In this document: piece after piece, positions 1 through 6,508 of the stretch
Layout of the letters: each line of letters starts with the position of its first letter
Numbering within the stretch: position 1 is the stretch's first letter
From: Amycolatopsis sp. WAC 01376
GTDB lineage: Bacteria; Actinomycetota; Actinomycetes; Mycobacteriales; Pseudonocardiaceae
Direction: 5' to 3'
DNA length: 64,000 nucleotides
Assembly: GCF_003947415.1 (NCBI RefSeq)
Contig: NZ_QHKL01000002.1
Span: forward strand, 1,116,001 to 1,180,000
Notes under the pieces: model-generated
The model's database searches: none
What the model saw: the letters and a program-made list of their open reading frames with translations, nothing else
Told to the model about the DNA's origin: nothing
Program-made: the position numbers and the translations under genes

Positions 1-918
1 CGCGTGCAGGCGGGGGATGCGTTCGATCTCCTCGCGTACCCGGGCGGCCAGGGCCAGCGCTTTGCTCAGGAGCTCTTCGCCGTGCTCGACCATCTGCCTG
101 CGCCAACCGTCGAGGGAGGCGTACAGCAGGGCGGAAGTGCTCGTGGTGCCGAGGAGATCTTCCCTCGACTTGAGCAGGTCCGGCGAAATCCGGTCACCCC
201 GCAGGTGGAACACCGAGGCCTGCTCGAGACCGCCGCCCATCTTGTGCGTGCTCGTGACGCACAGGTCGGCTTCACCGTCCATCGCCCAGGTCGGCAGGTC
301 GTCGTGGAACGGGTAGTGCGCACCCCACGCCTCGTCGACGATCAGCGGTTTGTCCACGTCATGGCAGGCGCGGGCGACACCGCGGATGTCGGCGCAGGTG
401 CCGTAGTCGGTCGGGGTGATCAGCAGCATGCCTTTGACCTGGGGAGCGTCCGCCAGTGCGGCCCTGGTCTCTTCCGGGCCGGGAGGATGCGCCAGGTGGT
501 GCTCCTCGTCGTACCGGGGCCGGACCCAGACCGGGTGCACGCCGCTGATCACCAGCCCGGCCACGACCGACTTGTGGGCGTTGCGGGACACCAGGATCCG
601 TTCGCCGGGGCCGGCGATGGCGAGCATGGCGCTCTTCACCGAGAGTGAACTTCCGCAGGTGGAGAAGAAAGTGTGTTCCGCGTCCACCGCGTCGGCCATC
701 AGGGCCTGCGCCTTCGAGAGGATGCCGCGCGACATCCTCCGGTCGTCCAAACCGTTGAGGGTCAGCAGATCAGACGCGAACGCGTCCCTGCCGAGCAGGT
801 CCAGCACCCGCGGATCCGCGCCGCGCCCCTGTTTGTGCCCCGGTGGGGTGAACGCCAGCCCACCCGCGCGGCGGTAGGCGTCGATGGCTTCCAGTACCGG
901 TGCGCGCGAGTGGTCCAT
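1..918 (-). CDS. Orn/Lys/Arg decarboxylase-type PLP enzyme (3' part missing)
   Basis: The reverse strand reads from an ATG at 918, preceded by GGAGG, off the left edge of the window, so the C-terminus is missing. The protein begins MDHSRAPVLEAIDAYRRAGG and has the decarboxylase opening FTPPGHKQGRG. A glycine/serine stretch CGSSLSVKSA follows, then the aspartate segment LIVDEAWGAHYPF and the PLP-lysine motif STHKMGGG near residue 230. These are hallmarks of the fold-type I 'Orn/Lys/Arg decarboxylase major domain' family (SpeA/ornithine decarboxylase-like, also annotated as class I/II aminotransferases). It would decarboxylate a basic amino acid in the cytosol, but the substrate cannot be told from this part. 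It starts 11 bp after the stop of the small basic protein upstream, so the two are probably co-transcribed. Confidence 0.85.
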   Translation of the reverse strand, partial: MDHSRAPVLEAIDAYRRAGGLAFTPPGHKQGRGADPRVLDLLGRDAFASDLLTLNGLDDRRMSRGILSKAQALMADAVDAEHTFFSTCGSSLSVKSAMLAIAGPGERILVSRNAHKSVVAGLVISGVHPVWVRPRYDEEHHLAHPPGPEETRAALADAPQVKGMLLITPTDYGTCADIRGVARACHDVDKPLIVDEAWGAHYPFHDDLPTWAMDGEADLCVTSTHKMGGGLEQASVFHLRGDRISPDLLKSREDLLGTTSTSALLYASLDGWRRQMVEHGEELLSKALALAARVREEIERIPRLHA

Positions 919-929
919 CCTGCCTCCGA

Positions 930-1262
930 TCAGCGGCCGAGGGCGTTCTGCAGTTCCTTCTTGCTCATACTCGAGCGGCCCTTGATGTTGCGCTTCTTCG
1001 CCTCGTTGTAGAGCTGGTCCTTGGTCGGCCCGCCGGGGCCCTTCCGGTTGCCGGACCGTTGGCCGCCACGCTTCTGCGGTGAGGTGTCCCTGGTCGAACT
1101 CTTGCTCGCGGTCTTGGATTCACCGGATTGCGCGCGGTTCTTGTTGACCGTGCGCGCGGCGATCTCCTCGGCGCGGTCGGTGCTCGCGCCGCGTTTCTTC
1201 TGAGAGGACTTGATGTGCGAGTACTGACGTTCGCGTTTGTCGCTCCAGCTCTGTTCGGGCAC
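930..1262 (-). CDS. Small basic SAP/Rho-N-like protein
   Basis: A 110-residue, very basic and hydrophilic protein starting at GTG 1262 behind a strong AAAGGAGGAG. The middle is rich in Arg, Lys, Gly and Ser and looks disordered. The C-terminus (TKDQLYNEAKKRNIKGRSSMSKKELQNAL) resembles the short helix-extended-helix of Rho N-terminal/SAP-like nucleic-acid-binding domains, in which 'L..A...gi.G.s.m.K.eLi.al' is typical. Homologues in actinobacteria are often annotated 'plasmid stabilization protein' without experimental support. A SigF-like promoter lies just upstream and faces that of the sigma factor, so it is probably stress-induced. Binding of nucleic acid is inferred only. Confidence 0.75.
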   Translation of the reverse strand: MPEQSWSDKRERQYSHIKSSQKKRGASTDRAEEIAARTVNKNRAQSGESKTASKSSTRDTSPQKRGGQRSGNRKGPGGPTKDQLYNEAKKRNIKGRSSMSKKELQNALGR

Positions 1263-1291
1263 GGCTCCTCCTTTAAGTTCGTGACCTGCGA

Positions 1292-1317
1292 ATACCCCTT
1301 CGGATCACGGACGAATC
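1292..1317 (-). promoter_or_regulatory. SigF/SigB-type promoter for the small basic protein
   Basis: On the minus strand GATT (1317-1314), 16 bases and GGGTAT (1297-1292) match the actinobacterial SigF/SigB consensus GTTT-N15-17-GGGTAT except for one base in the -35 element. The expected start of transcription falls about 20 nt before the GTG at 1262. This is a sequence match only. Confidence 0.5.
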
Positions 1318-1350
1318 GTGAGATCACCCGTCCAGGTCAGGGCGGCCGAT

Positions 1351-1376
1351 GTTTGTCGTATCCGCCTGCCGGGTAA
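1351..1376 (+). promoter_or_regulatory. SigF/SigB-type promoter for the sigma factor
   Basis: GTTT (1351-1354), exactly 16 bases and GGGTAA (1371-1376) match the SigF/SigB consensus. The site implies autoregulation of the sigma factor downstream. It also argues against the upstream start codon at 1349, which would lie in front of the promoter. Confidence 0.6.
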
Positions 1377-1435
1377 TCCGGTGGAGACGAGGGGAGCGGA
1401 CCCATGCCAGTTCACCAGGGACGAATGTGACTTTG

Positions 1436-2293
1436 ATGAACGCGTCGTCGCTCATGGAAGACCTCGACCACTCCGTCCTGCGGGAAGAGCGGGAACAGGT
1501 GGTGCCGTCCCCGCGTGACCGCCGAAGCGGCAGGGCGCGGAAGGACGACTATTCGCATTGCCGCCCCTTGTTCGACGAGATGGCCTCCTTGCCCGACGGG
1601 CACCCGGACCGGCGCCGTCTGCGCGAACGTCTGATCCTCGAACTCCTGCCGATAGCCGAGCACATCGCCGCTCGCTTCAGCGGACGAGGCCAGCCGAGGG
1701 AAGACCTGGTCCAGGTGGCGCGGATCGGGCTGATGAAGGCCGTCGACCGGTTCGATCCCGGGATGGGCGGGGATTTCCTCGCCTTCGCGGTGCCGACGGT
1801 CATGGGCGAAGTGCGGCGGTTCTTCCGCGACACCGGCTGGGCGGTGCACGTCCCGCGCGGGATGCAGGAGCTGCGCACCCGGCTTTCGCGCGCGACCACG
1901 GAGCTGACTCAGACCCTCGGCCGCGCGCCGACCCCCACCGAACTCGCCGGTCACCTCGACCTGGACGTCGATACCGTCCGAGAAGGCTTGCTCGCCGCGA
2001 ACAGCTACCAGACCTCGTCACTGGACCGGCCGGTCAACGACGGCGAGGGCTCACTTCCCCTGTCGGACGTGGTGGGGGAGCTGGATTCACGGTTCGAGCA
2101 CATCGAGGACCGGCACACCGTGGTCCCCCTGCTCGAAAAGCTGCCGGAACGCGAACGGGCGATCCTCGCGATGCGGTTCTTCGACGGGCTGACCCAGTCT
2201 CAGATCGCCGAGCGCGTCGGGATCTCCCAAATGCACGTCTCCCGTCTGCTCACGAAGACGCTGCAGGAGCTGCGCGGCAGGCTCAAGGCGTAG
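1436..2293 (+). CDS. SigB/SigF/SigG-family RNA polymerase sigma factor
   Basis: An alternative sigma factor of the group 3 SigB/F/G family, about 285 residues. It has region 2 (PREDLVQVARIGLMKAVDRFDP and the -10-reading stretch FAVPTVMGEVRRFFRDTGW), region 3 (VPRGMQELRTRLSRATTEL to LDVDTVREGL) and region 4 with the HTH LTQSQIAERVGISQMHVSRLL near the C-terminus. ATG 1436 is preferred over the in-frame codon at 1349 because a SigF-like promoter lies between them; ATG 1454 is another option. The N-terminal 50 residues are charged and not conserved. No anti-sigma or anti-anti-sigma gene is adjacent. It probably controls stress genes, including the divergent basic protein. It overlaps the convergent gene by 11 bp. 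Confidence 0.92.
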   Translation: MNASSLMEDLDHSVLREEREQVVPSPRDRRSGRARKDDYSHCRPLFDEMASLPDGHPDRRRLRERLILELLPIAEHIAARFSGRGQPREDLVQVARIGLMKAVDRFDPGMGGDFLAFAVPTVMGEVRRFFRDTGWAVHVPRGMQELRTRLSRATTELTQTLGRAPTPTELAGHLDLDVDTVREGLLAANSYQTSSLDRPVNDGEGSLPLSDVVGELDSRFEHIEDRHTVVPLLEKLPERERAILAMRFFDGLTQSQIAERVGISQMHVSRLLTKTLQELRGRLKA

Positions 2294-3032
2294 AGGCCGC
2301 CGCGAACAGCTTCCCGAGCCCCGGCCGGATCGGCGGTGTGCCCAGTGCGTGCAAGGAATCCCAGAGGGTGACCGCGGTGGCCGTCAGCACGGGTTTGCCG
2401 AGTCCGGTTTCGAGTTCCTCGAGCAGTGGTGCCGTATGCAGGGCGGTTTCGGGGATCAGCACCGCTTCGGCTTCGGCATGGTCGGCCGCCATCACGAGTT
2501 CGGTGATCTGCCCGCGATCCCAGGTGGCGAGAGCGCGGTCCGAGGGGGCGTCGGCGGAGACCGAGTGAACGGTGGTGACCCCAACTTCGGCGAGGAAGTC
2601 GACGAAAGTCGCGGTCGTGTCGCGGTGATAGACCGAGGCGAGTGCGACGCGGTCGGCGCCAAGGTGGGCGAGCGCGGTGAGGTATGCCAAGGAAGTGCTG
2701 CGCGCGGGCACGCCGAGCCGTTCACCAAGTACGCGACTTTGTTCGAGCGCACCTTCGAGGCCGCGCGTGAAACTGCAACTGGAGCAGGCCCAGCTGACGA
2801 CCTGCGGCGCCGTGTCGAACCGCGCGGCGGCCGAAAGCCGGTCCGGGGCCCCGAGTTCGCGGACGGCTTCGTGTTTTCCGGCCGGGTCGAGGTCGTCGAC
2901 CCGGCCGATCTTCTCTCCCCACGGGACGTACGCGAAGTCCACTACGAGGTCCGGATCCAGTTTCGCCGCCAGTGCGAGGAAATCGTCCTCGCCGCAGTTT
3001 CGCGTCGGATACAACAGACCGATCCTGGTCAC
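2283..3032 (-). CDS. Maleate isomerase/Asp-Glu racemase superfamily protein
   Basis: A 249-residue protein of the Asp/Glu racemase superfamily, closest in pattern to maleate cis-trans isomerases and arylmalonate decarboxylases. It shows the N-terminal strand MTRIGLLYPTRN, the first active-site loop VVSWACSSCSFTRG (about residues 79-92) and the ligand-binding YHRDTTATFVDFL segment. The second active-site loop reads AVLIPETALHT, where catalytically active relatives have a cysteine after the strand; that cysteine is absent here. A single-cysteine chemistry or a non-isomerase function is therefore possible. It ends inside the sigma-factor stop region (convergent overlap) and starts with ATG just before a MITE-like repeat. 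The substrate is unknown. Confidence 0.75.
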   Translation of the reverse strand: MTRIGLLYPTRNCGEDDFLALAAKLDPDLVVDFAYVPWGEKIGRVDDLDPAGKHEAVRELGAPDRLSAAARFDTAPQVVSWACSSCSFTRGLEGALEQSRVLGERLGVPARSTSLAYLTALAHLGADRVALASVYHRDTTATFVDFLAEVGVTTVHSVSADAPSDRALATWDRGQITELVMAADHAEAEAVLIPETALHTAPLLEELETGLGKPVLTATAVTLWDSLHALGTPPIRPGLGKLFAAASTP

Positions 3033-3050
3033 GGCAGCTCCTTTCGGGTC

Positions 3051-3216
3051 TAGGCGCTGTCCTGTGAGTCTGTTCGATGGGCTTCGTGATCCAGGTGGTT
3101 CCTGACGGTGCGGGCGGATCGGCCTCGTACCGGGTCGTACTCGGCCGCATCCGTCCGTGCCGTCAGGGACCGCCTGGGCGCGAAGACCACGAACATGACT
3201 TGCAGGACAGCGCCTA
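3051..3216. mobile_element. 166-bp MITE-like element
   Basis: Perfect 14-bp terminal inverted repeats TAGGCGCTGTCCTG (3051-3064) and CAGGACAGCGCCTA (3203-3216). The symmetry continues imperfectly for about 20 more bases (AGTC-TGTTCG on both ends). There is no complete ORF inside. The ends carry TA on both sides, compatible with a TA target-site duplication. The size and TIRs fit a non-autonomous miniature transposable element whose transposase lies elsewhere. Confidence 0.65.
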
Positions 3217-3248
3217 AGCCCTTCAGAGGTACCCGACGCGAGCCGCGG

Positions 3249-3638
3249 TCACTCGTGGATGGCGGACAGCGTGCCGAAATCCGGTGGGGTGAGTTGCCCG
3301 AAGCGGTGGTCGTCTTCGCGTACGGCCTTGACGAAGCGTGCGACCCTGGCGGGCTCCGGGGTGGCGGTCTTCCCGCCCAGATAACGGAGCACGATGAGGT
3401 CTTCGCCGGAATGGGTCTCGATCGCCACGGCCCAGCCGTGGATTTCGTCCCACAGCAGGGCCACGTCGCGTTCCGGATGGGTGGGGAGGCGTCCGTCGAG
3501 CGCGACGTAGGCCGAGACCGGGCTGTCGTGGTCGACGGTGCAGGATTCGAGGCCGACGCCGAGGGCCTCCGTGACGTCGGCGAGGTAGCCCCACACGGCG
3601 TCGCGGGTGTGGGGGTGCCGGACAGGCATGGTGAGCAA
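3249..3638 (-). CDS. Hypothetical protein (DUF6292-like)
   Basis: A 129-residue acidic cytosolic protein starting at TTG 3638 (close behind AGGAAG) or ATG 3629. The core DGRLPTHPERDVALLWDEIHGWAVAIETHSGEDLIVLRYLGG is conserved in a family of small actinobacterial proteins that I associate with DUF6292. The function is unknown. It has no membrane segment or signal peptide. It follows hsp20 on the same strand with a gap of about 70 bases, so it may be co-transcribed with it. Codon use is normal for the window. Confidence 0.65.
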   Translation of the reverse strand: MLTMPVRHPHTRDAVWGYLADVTEALGVGLESCTVDHDSPVSAYVALDGRLPTHPERDVALLWDEIHGWAVAIETHSGEDLIVLRYLGGKTATPEPARVARFVKAVREDDHRFGQLTPPDFGTLSAIHE

Positions 3639-3708
3639 CGAGGACTTCCTTTCTTCCCCGGTCTCCGCCGGTGCGGGGCCCGAGCGGACCCCGCACCGGA
3701 AGGGACAC

Positions 3709-4149
3709 TCAGGCCTGGATCTCCTTGCGGTCGGACTCGGCGCCCTTGATCTCGATGCGCCGCGGCTTGGCCTTCTCGGCGATCGGGATACGCAAAGTCA
3801 GCACGCCGGCCTCGTACCCGGCGGCGACGCGGTCGGTGTCGAGGGCGTCGCCGAGGAACAACTGACGGGAGAAGACCCCCAGCGGACGTTCGGAAACCTG
3901 CATCTGGACGTCTTTACCCGGGGCGGGCCGCCGCTCCGCCTTGACCGTCAGGACGTTGCGCTCGACGTCCAGCTCGATCGCGTCGGCGGCGACACCGGGA
4001 AGGTCGAAGCAGACGACGAATTCGTCACCGTCGCGGTACGCGTCCATCGGCATCGTGGCCGGCTTGGACCACGTTCCGGGCGTCGTGGCGCCGAACATCT
4101 GCTGGGCGAACCGGTCCAGCTCACGGAACGGGTCGGTGCGCATCAACAT
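3709..4149 (-). CDS. hsp18: Hsp20/alpha-crystallin small heat-shock protein
   Basis: A 146-residue small heat-shock protein. The alpha-crystallin domain spans about residues 35-135, with PMDAYRDGDEFVVCFDLPGV at the start, the strand VLTVKAERR, the loop SERPLGVFSRQLFLGDALD and the closing AAGYEAGVLTLRIPIAEKAKPRRIEI that carries the conserved G-x-L-T-L-x-I-P motif. It acts as an ATP-independent holdase that keeps denatured proteins soluble. ATG 4149 lies 9 nt behind AGGAGG. The promoter overlaps a RheA-type operator and the gene is divergent from the regulator, so expression is probably induced by heat. The name hsp18 follows that of the Streptomyces albus RheA target. Confidence 0.95.
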   Translation of the reverse strand: MLMRTDPFRELDRFAQQMFGATTPGTWSKPATMPMDAYRDGDEFVVCFDLPGVAADAIELDVERNVLTVKAERRPAPGKDVQMQVSERPLGVFSRQLFLGDALDTDRVAAGYEAGVLTLRIPIAEKAKPRRIEIKGAESDRKEIQA

Positions 4150-4197
4150 CGGGTTCCACCTCCTGGCTCGTTGTCTCTGGTGTCAACACGCACCACT

Positions 4198-4226
4198 GTT
4201 GTAGCATGTCATCGAAACGATGACAA
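4198..4226 (-). promoter_or_regulatory. Predicted sigma-70-type promoter of hsp20
   Basis: On the minus strand TTGTCA (4226-4221), a 17-base spacer and TACAAC (4203-4198) form a near-consensus housekeeping promoter upstream of hsp20. The spacer and the -35 element are covered by the RheA-type operator, so repressor binding would block RNA polymerase. Confidence 0.6.
4207..4225. promoter_or_regulatory. RheA-type operator
   Basis: TGTCATC (4207-4213), five bases and GATGACA (4219-4225) match the TGTCATC-N5-GATGACA operator that I recall for RheA of Streptomyces albus. The symmetry extends one base further on each arm. Two more GATGACA half-sites occur at 4245-4251 and 4257-4263, over the start of the regulator gene. 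This fits combined control of hsp20 and autoregulation. Confidence 0.75.
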
Positions 4227-4245
4227 CCGCCAAGTCGTCGATCCG

Positions 4246-4872
4246 ATGACAGACGGGATGACAGGCATGGACGAAGACCCCGCTCGGACAGTGCGCTCCG
4301 TGCACGACATCGTGGCCGAGGCCCGCTCGGGCGTTTCGAAACCGGAGCGGGTCCTGGAGGCCTTGATCGCGCTGAAGACGGTGCGCGAACAGCTGGCCGC
4401 GTGGGAACCGGAGCTGATCGCGGCCGCTCGCGAGGGCGGCACCAGCTGGACGGCGCTCGCCCCGGCACTCGGGGTCGCGAGCCGTCAGGCGGCGGAGCGG
4501 CGGTTCCTGCGGTTGCGGCCGTCCACCGGCGGCGAGCACACCGGGGAGGCGCGGGTCGACGCGGAACGTGATCGGCGGGCGGGTGATCGCGCCGTGGCGG
4601 AGTGGGCCCGGCGCAACTCGGCGATCCTGCGGCAGCTGGCCGGTCAGGCCGGCGCGCTGGACGGGCTGAACGCCAGGGCGAGGGAAAGCGCGGACCGGGT
4701 GAGCGCGGTGCTCGGCGAGGACGACGTCACGGGTCTGCTGGCGCCGCTGACCGACCTGCGCGCGCAGCTTCCCCGCGAGCACACCGGATTCGCCGAACGG
4801 CTCGGGGAGATCGGGGTGCACGCCGAGCAGGTCCGGCGGGACGCCGTCGACGACCGGCGGTCTTCACGGTGA
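4246..4872 (+). CDS. rheA: HSP18 transcriptional regulator (RheA-like)
   Basis: A roughly 208-residue cytosolic regulator divergent from hsp20. The N-terminal half holds a predicted helix-turn-helix (GGTSWTALAPALGVASRQAAERRFLRLRP, about residues 65-95). The C-terminal half is helical (AVAEWARRNSAILRQLAGQAGALDGLNARARESADRVSAVL) and probably serves dimerisation or temperature sensing. In this family (RheA of Streptomyces albus) the protein itself is a thermosensor that leaves the hsp18 operator on heating. The exact RheA operator in the shared promoter supports the assignment. The start is uncertain: ATG 4246, 4258 and 4267 are all in frame, and the half-sites overlap the first two. The frame stays open far upstream to 3607, but that part is antisense to hsp20. 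Confidence 0.8.
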   Translation: MTDGMTGMDEDPARTVRSVHDIVAEARSGVSKPERVLEALIALKTVREQLAAWEPELIAAAREGGTSWTALAPALGVASRQAAERRFLRLRPSTGGEHTGEARVDAERDRRAGDRAVAEWARRNSAILRQLAGQAGALDGLNARARESADRVSAVLGEDDVTGLLAPLTDLRAQLPREHTGFAERLGEIGVHAEQVRRDAVDDRRSSR

Positions 4873-4949
4873 AACGGGAGGTGTGAACTCTGTCCAGGGC
4901 GGGTACCCGCAGCCGTTCGCCAGTCCGCCGAGCGAGCCGGAGGTCCCTC

Positions 4950-5129
4950 ATGCCTGAAGCGCCACCTTCCGCCGACGTCATCAGCCTGGCGCTGAAAGTG
5001 CTTGCCACCCAAGGATTACGTGGGCCGGCCGCCCGCGCCGCCCTTGAGACGATGGCGCGGGAACGGCGTCTGCCGGTGAAGCGGTGCGCCGCGCTCATCG
5101 TGGCGGCCGTCGACGGGCGAGTGAACTGA
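4950..5129 (+). CDS. Small ANTAR-like protein, 59 aa
   Basis: A 59-residue ORF starting at ATG 4950 behind a well-placed GGAGG (4939-4943). It is rich in Ala and Arg and largely helical: VISLALKVLATQGLRGPAARAALETMARERRLPVKRCAALIVAAV. The spacing of Ala, Leu and Arg resembles the three-helix ANTAR RNA-binding domain ('A...L...AR......L..VA..vv'), but the match is weak and no sensor domain is attached. It lies 77 bases after the RheA-like gene on the same strand and may be in the same transcript. Its strong ribosome-binding site and G/C third positions support real coding. Confidence 0.5.
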   Translation: MPEAPPSADVISLALKVLATQGLRGPAARAALETMARERRLPVKRCAALIVAAVDGRVN

Positions 5130-5173
5130 GCCCGGGCCGAAGGATGCTTTCCTCGCGTCGCATGCGGGGTCCT

Positions 5174-5466
5174 GGCAAAGTCGCATAACTGCTGGTCGGC
5201 TCCGCCGCTGGAGCGGGACAAGGCGAACGTGTCGCGGTGGACCCGACAGGAGCTCCGACAAGAGCCTCACCGGCTCTTGACTGTCCACAAGGGACACATT
5301 ACGAGGTAAAGGTGCCCGATTTGGGTGACTTGCACGGTTTCGCGAGGGGGTCGTGAGTGATTTTTGTTGTTCTAACCCTCATTGCCACTCACGACCCCCC
5401 GCGAAACCGCACATAGCGGCATCAATCGGACACTCAATCGCCCGGCGGTGTCCCTTGTGGACACTG
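5174..5466. repeat. Long repeat, copy A (inverted copy at 38238-38523)
   Basis: About 290 bp that recur in inverted orientation at 38238-38523 with high identity, judged by eye. Both copies contain GCATAACTGCTGGTCGGCTC, GCCCGATTTGGGTGACTTGC and the palindromic element annotated at 5282-5463. No gene is seen in this stretch. The two copies flank the secretion machinery about 33 kb apart, so recombination between them would invert the segment. Confidence 0.75.
5282..5463. mobile_element. 182-bp palindromic MITE-like element, copy 1
   Basis: Perfect 16-bp terminal inverted repeats TGTCCACAAGGGACAC (5282-5297) and GTGTCCCTTGTGGACA (5448-5463). A central hairpin has arms GGGGGTCGTGAGTG and CACTCACGACCCCC around a loop with GTTCTAAC. 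A second copy of exactly the same length lies at 38241-38422. There is no ORF inside. It is probably a non-autonomous mobile element or a REP-like structure. Confidence 0.65.
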
Positions 5467-5471
5467 GCGGC

Positions 5472-5597
5472 TTACTGGCAGGCTTCGCAGTCCGGGTCGT
5501 CGATGCGGCAGGCCGCGCCGTCGGTGAGCGGGAAGTCGAAGTCGTCGAGGGCGGGGACGGCCAGAGCGGTCTCTTCCGGCGTGGCTGTGGCGGACAT
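5472..5597 (-). CDS. 41-aa acidic peptide with C-terminal cysteines
   Basis: ATG 5597 follows AAGGGAG and encodes a 41-residue peptide. Its first 28 residues are acidic and leader-like (MSATATPEETALAVPALDDF then DFPLTDGA), and the C-terminal core ACRIDDPDCEACQ has three cysteines. A longer frame from 5657 has no good ribosome-binding site. The leader/core layout resembles ribosomally made peptide precursors, but no maturation enzyme or transporter is nearby; a small metal-binding or redox peptide is the alternative. It lies about 90 bases downstream of the nucleotidyltransferase on the same strand and stops next to the palindromic repeat. Confidence 0.5.
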   Translation of the reverse strand: MSATATPEETALAVPALDDFDFPLTDGAACRIDDPDCEACQ

Positions 5598-5687
5598 GTC
5601 ACTCCCTTGGTACGGAACGGGTCTCATCTCTCTGTAGCGCTGAAGATCGCCGGTCATTCCGTGACGCGCGCCACAGGGGCGGTCCGG

Positions 5688-6449
5688 CTACCCGGCGGCG
5701 GAATCCACCGCGCGGAACAGCGTCTCCGCGTCGTCGACAGCCTTGGCGAGGACATCCGCGTCCGCCCGCAGACCGGCGATGATCGCGTCGGCCTCGCGCA
5801 GTCCCGCCCGCCGCAACAGCCGCTTCTCGTTGGTGACCCACTCGCCGCGGGCCGCGAGGACCGCGTGCGCCGTCTCCATGGCGGCGGTGGCCAGCGCGCC
5901 GGCGACCTCCGTGGCCTGCCCGCGCGGGACGAAGGCGCCGCGGGTGTAGCGCAGGGTCAGTTCCGCGCGGCCCCGCCACATCACCGGAGCCGTTTCCCGC
6001 AACGCTTCCGGGTAGCCCGGCCGCGGCAGATCGCCGCGCAGCACGCGGTTGACGGCGAGTTCGGCGACCGGCAGGTAACTGGGGACGCCCGCGAGGTGGA
6101 ACATCAGCGGCTCCCAGTGGAACCGGCCTTCCCGTGCTTCGGCGAGGTGCCGCTCGACGGCGTCGAGATCGCGGTAGTGGACGTCGACCTGCCTGCCGTC
6201 GATCGTGAGCCAGGCGCCGCCGTTGAACACACCGCCGCCCCAGGCGCCGATCTCGGAGACCTCGCCCTCCCAGTCGAGGGCGCGTAGATCCGCCGGGTCG
6301 AAACCGCCGCGGTAGTAGACGGCGAAATCCCAGTCGCTGCCGGGGTTGTGGGTCTCCTGGGCGCGTGATCCGCCGAGCGTGACGGCGTGCACGGCGGGCA
6401 ACGCGGCCAGGCCGTCCGCCACGTGGGCGAGGAAAGTCTCGTCGTTCAT
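5688..6449 (-). CDS. Nucleotidyltransferase-domain protein
   Basis: A 253-residue cytosolic protein of the DNA-polymerase-beta-like nucleotidyltransferase superfamily. The motif GGSRAQ(x)8SDWDFAVYY at about residues 26-47 supplies the G-S and D-x-D metal ligands. A third acidic strand, GRQVDVHYRDLDAV, follows. The helical C-terminal half (ALATAAMETAHAVLAARGEW, ADVLAKAVDDAETLFRAVDS) resembles the substrate-binding domain of aminoglycoside/lincosamide adenylyltransferases and DUF4037 proteins. It may transfer AMP to a small molecule, protein or RNA; the substrate is unknown. It could be half of a minimal toxin-antitoxin pair, but no HEPN partner is seen. Confidence 0.8.
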   Translation of the reverse strand: MNDETFLAHVADGLAALPAVHAVTLGGSRAQETHNPGSDWDFAVYYRGGFDPADLRALDWEGEVSEIGAWGGGVFNGGAWLTIDGRQVDVHYRDLDAVERHLAEAREGRFHWEPLMFHLAGVPSYLPVAELAVNRVLRGDLPRPGYPEALRETAPVMWRGRAELTLRYTRGAFVPRGQATEVAGALATAAMETAHAVLAARGEWVTNEKRLLRRAGLREADAIIAGLRADADVLAKAVDDAETLFRAVDSAAG

Positions 6450-6508
6450 CGCGCGATGATCTTAGTGACGCGCCAAGGTGGACGCGACGCGTTTTCCGTG
6501 ACCCCGGT

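Noticed and set aside
1349..1435. Upstream start for the sigma factor
   Set aside because: A SigF-like promoter lies downstream of this codon and the extra residues are not sigma-like.
5472..5597. Assignment of the 41-aa peptide to a lanthipeptide or thiopeptide class
   Set aside because: No cyclase, dehydratase or transporter gene is near and no class-specific leader motif is clear.
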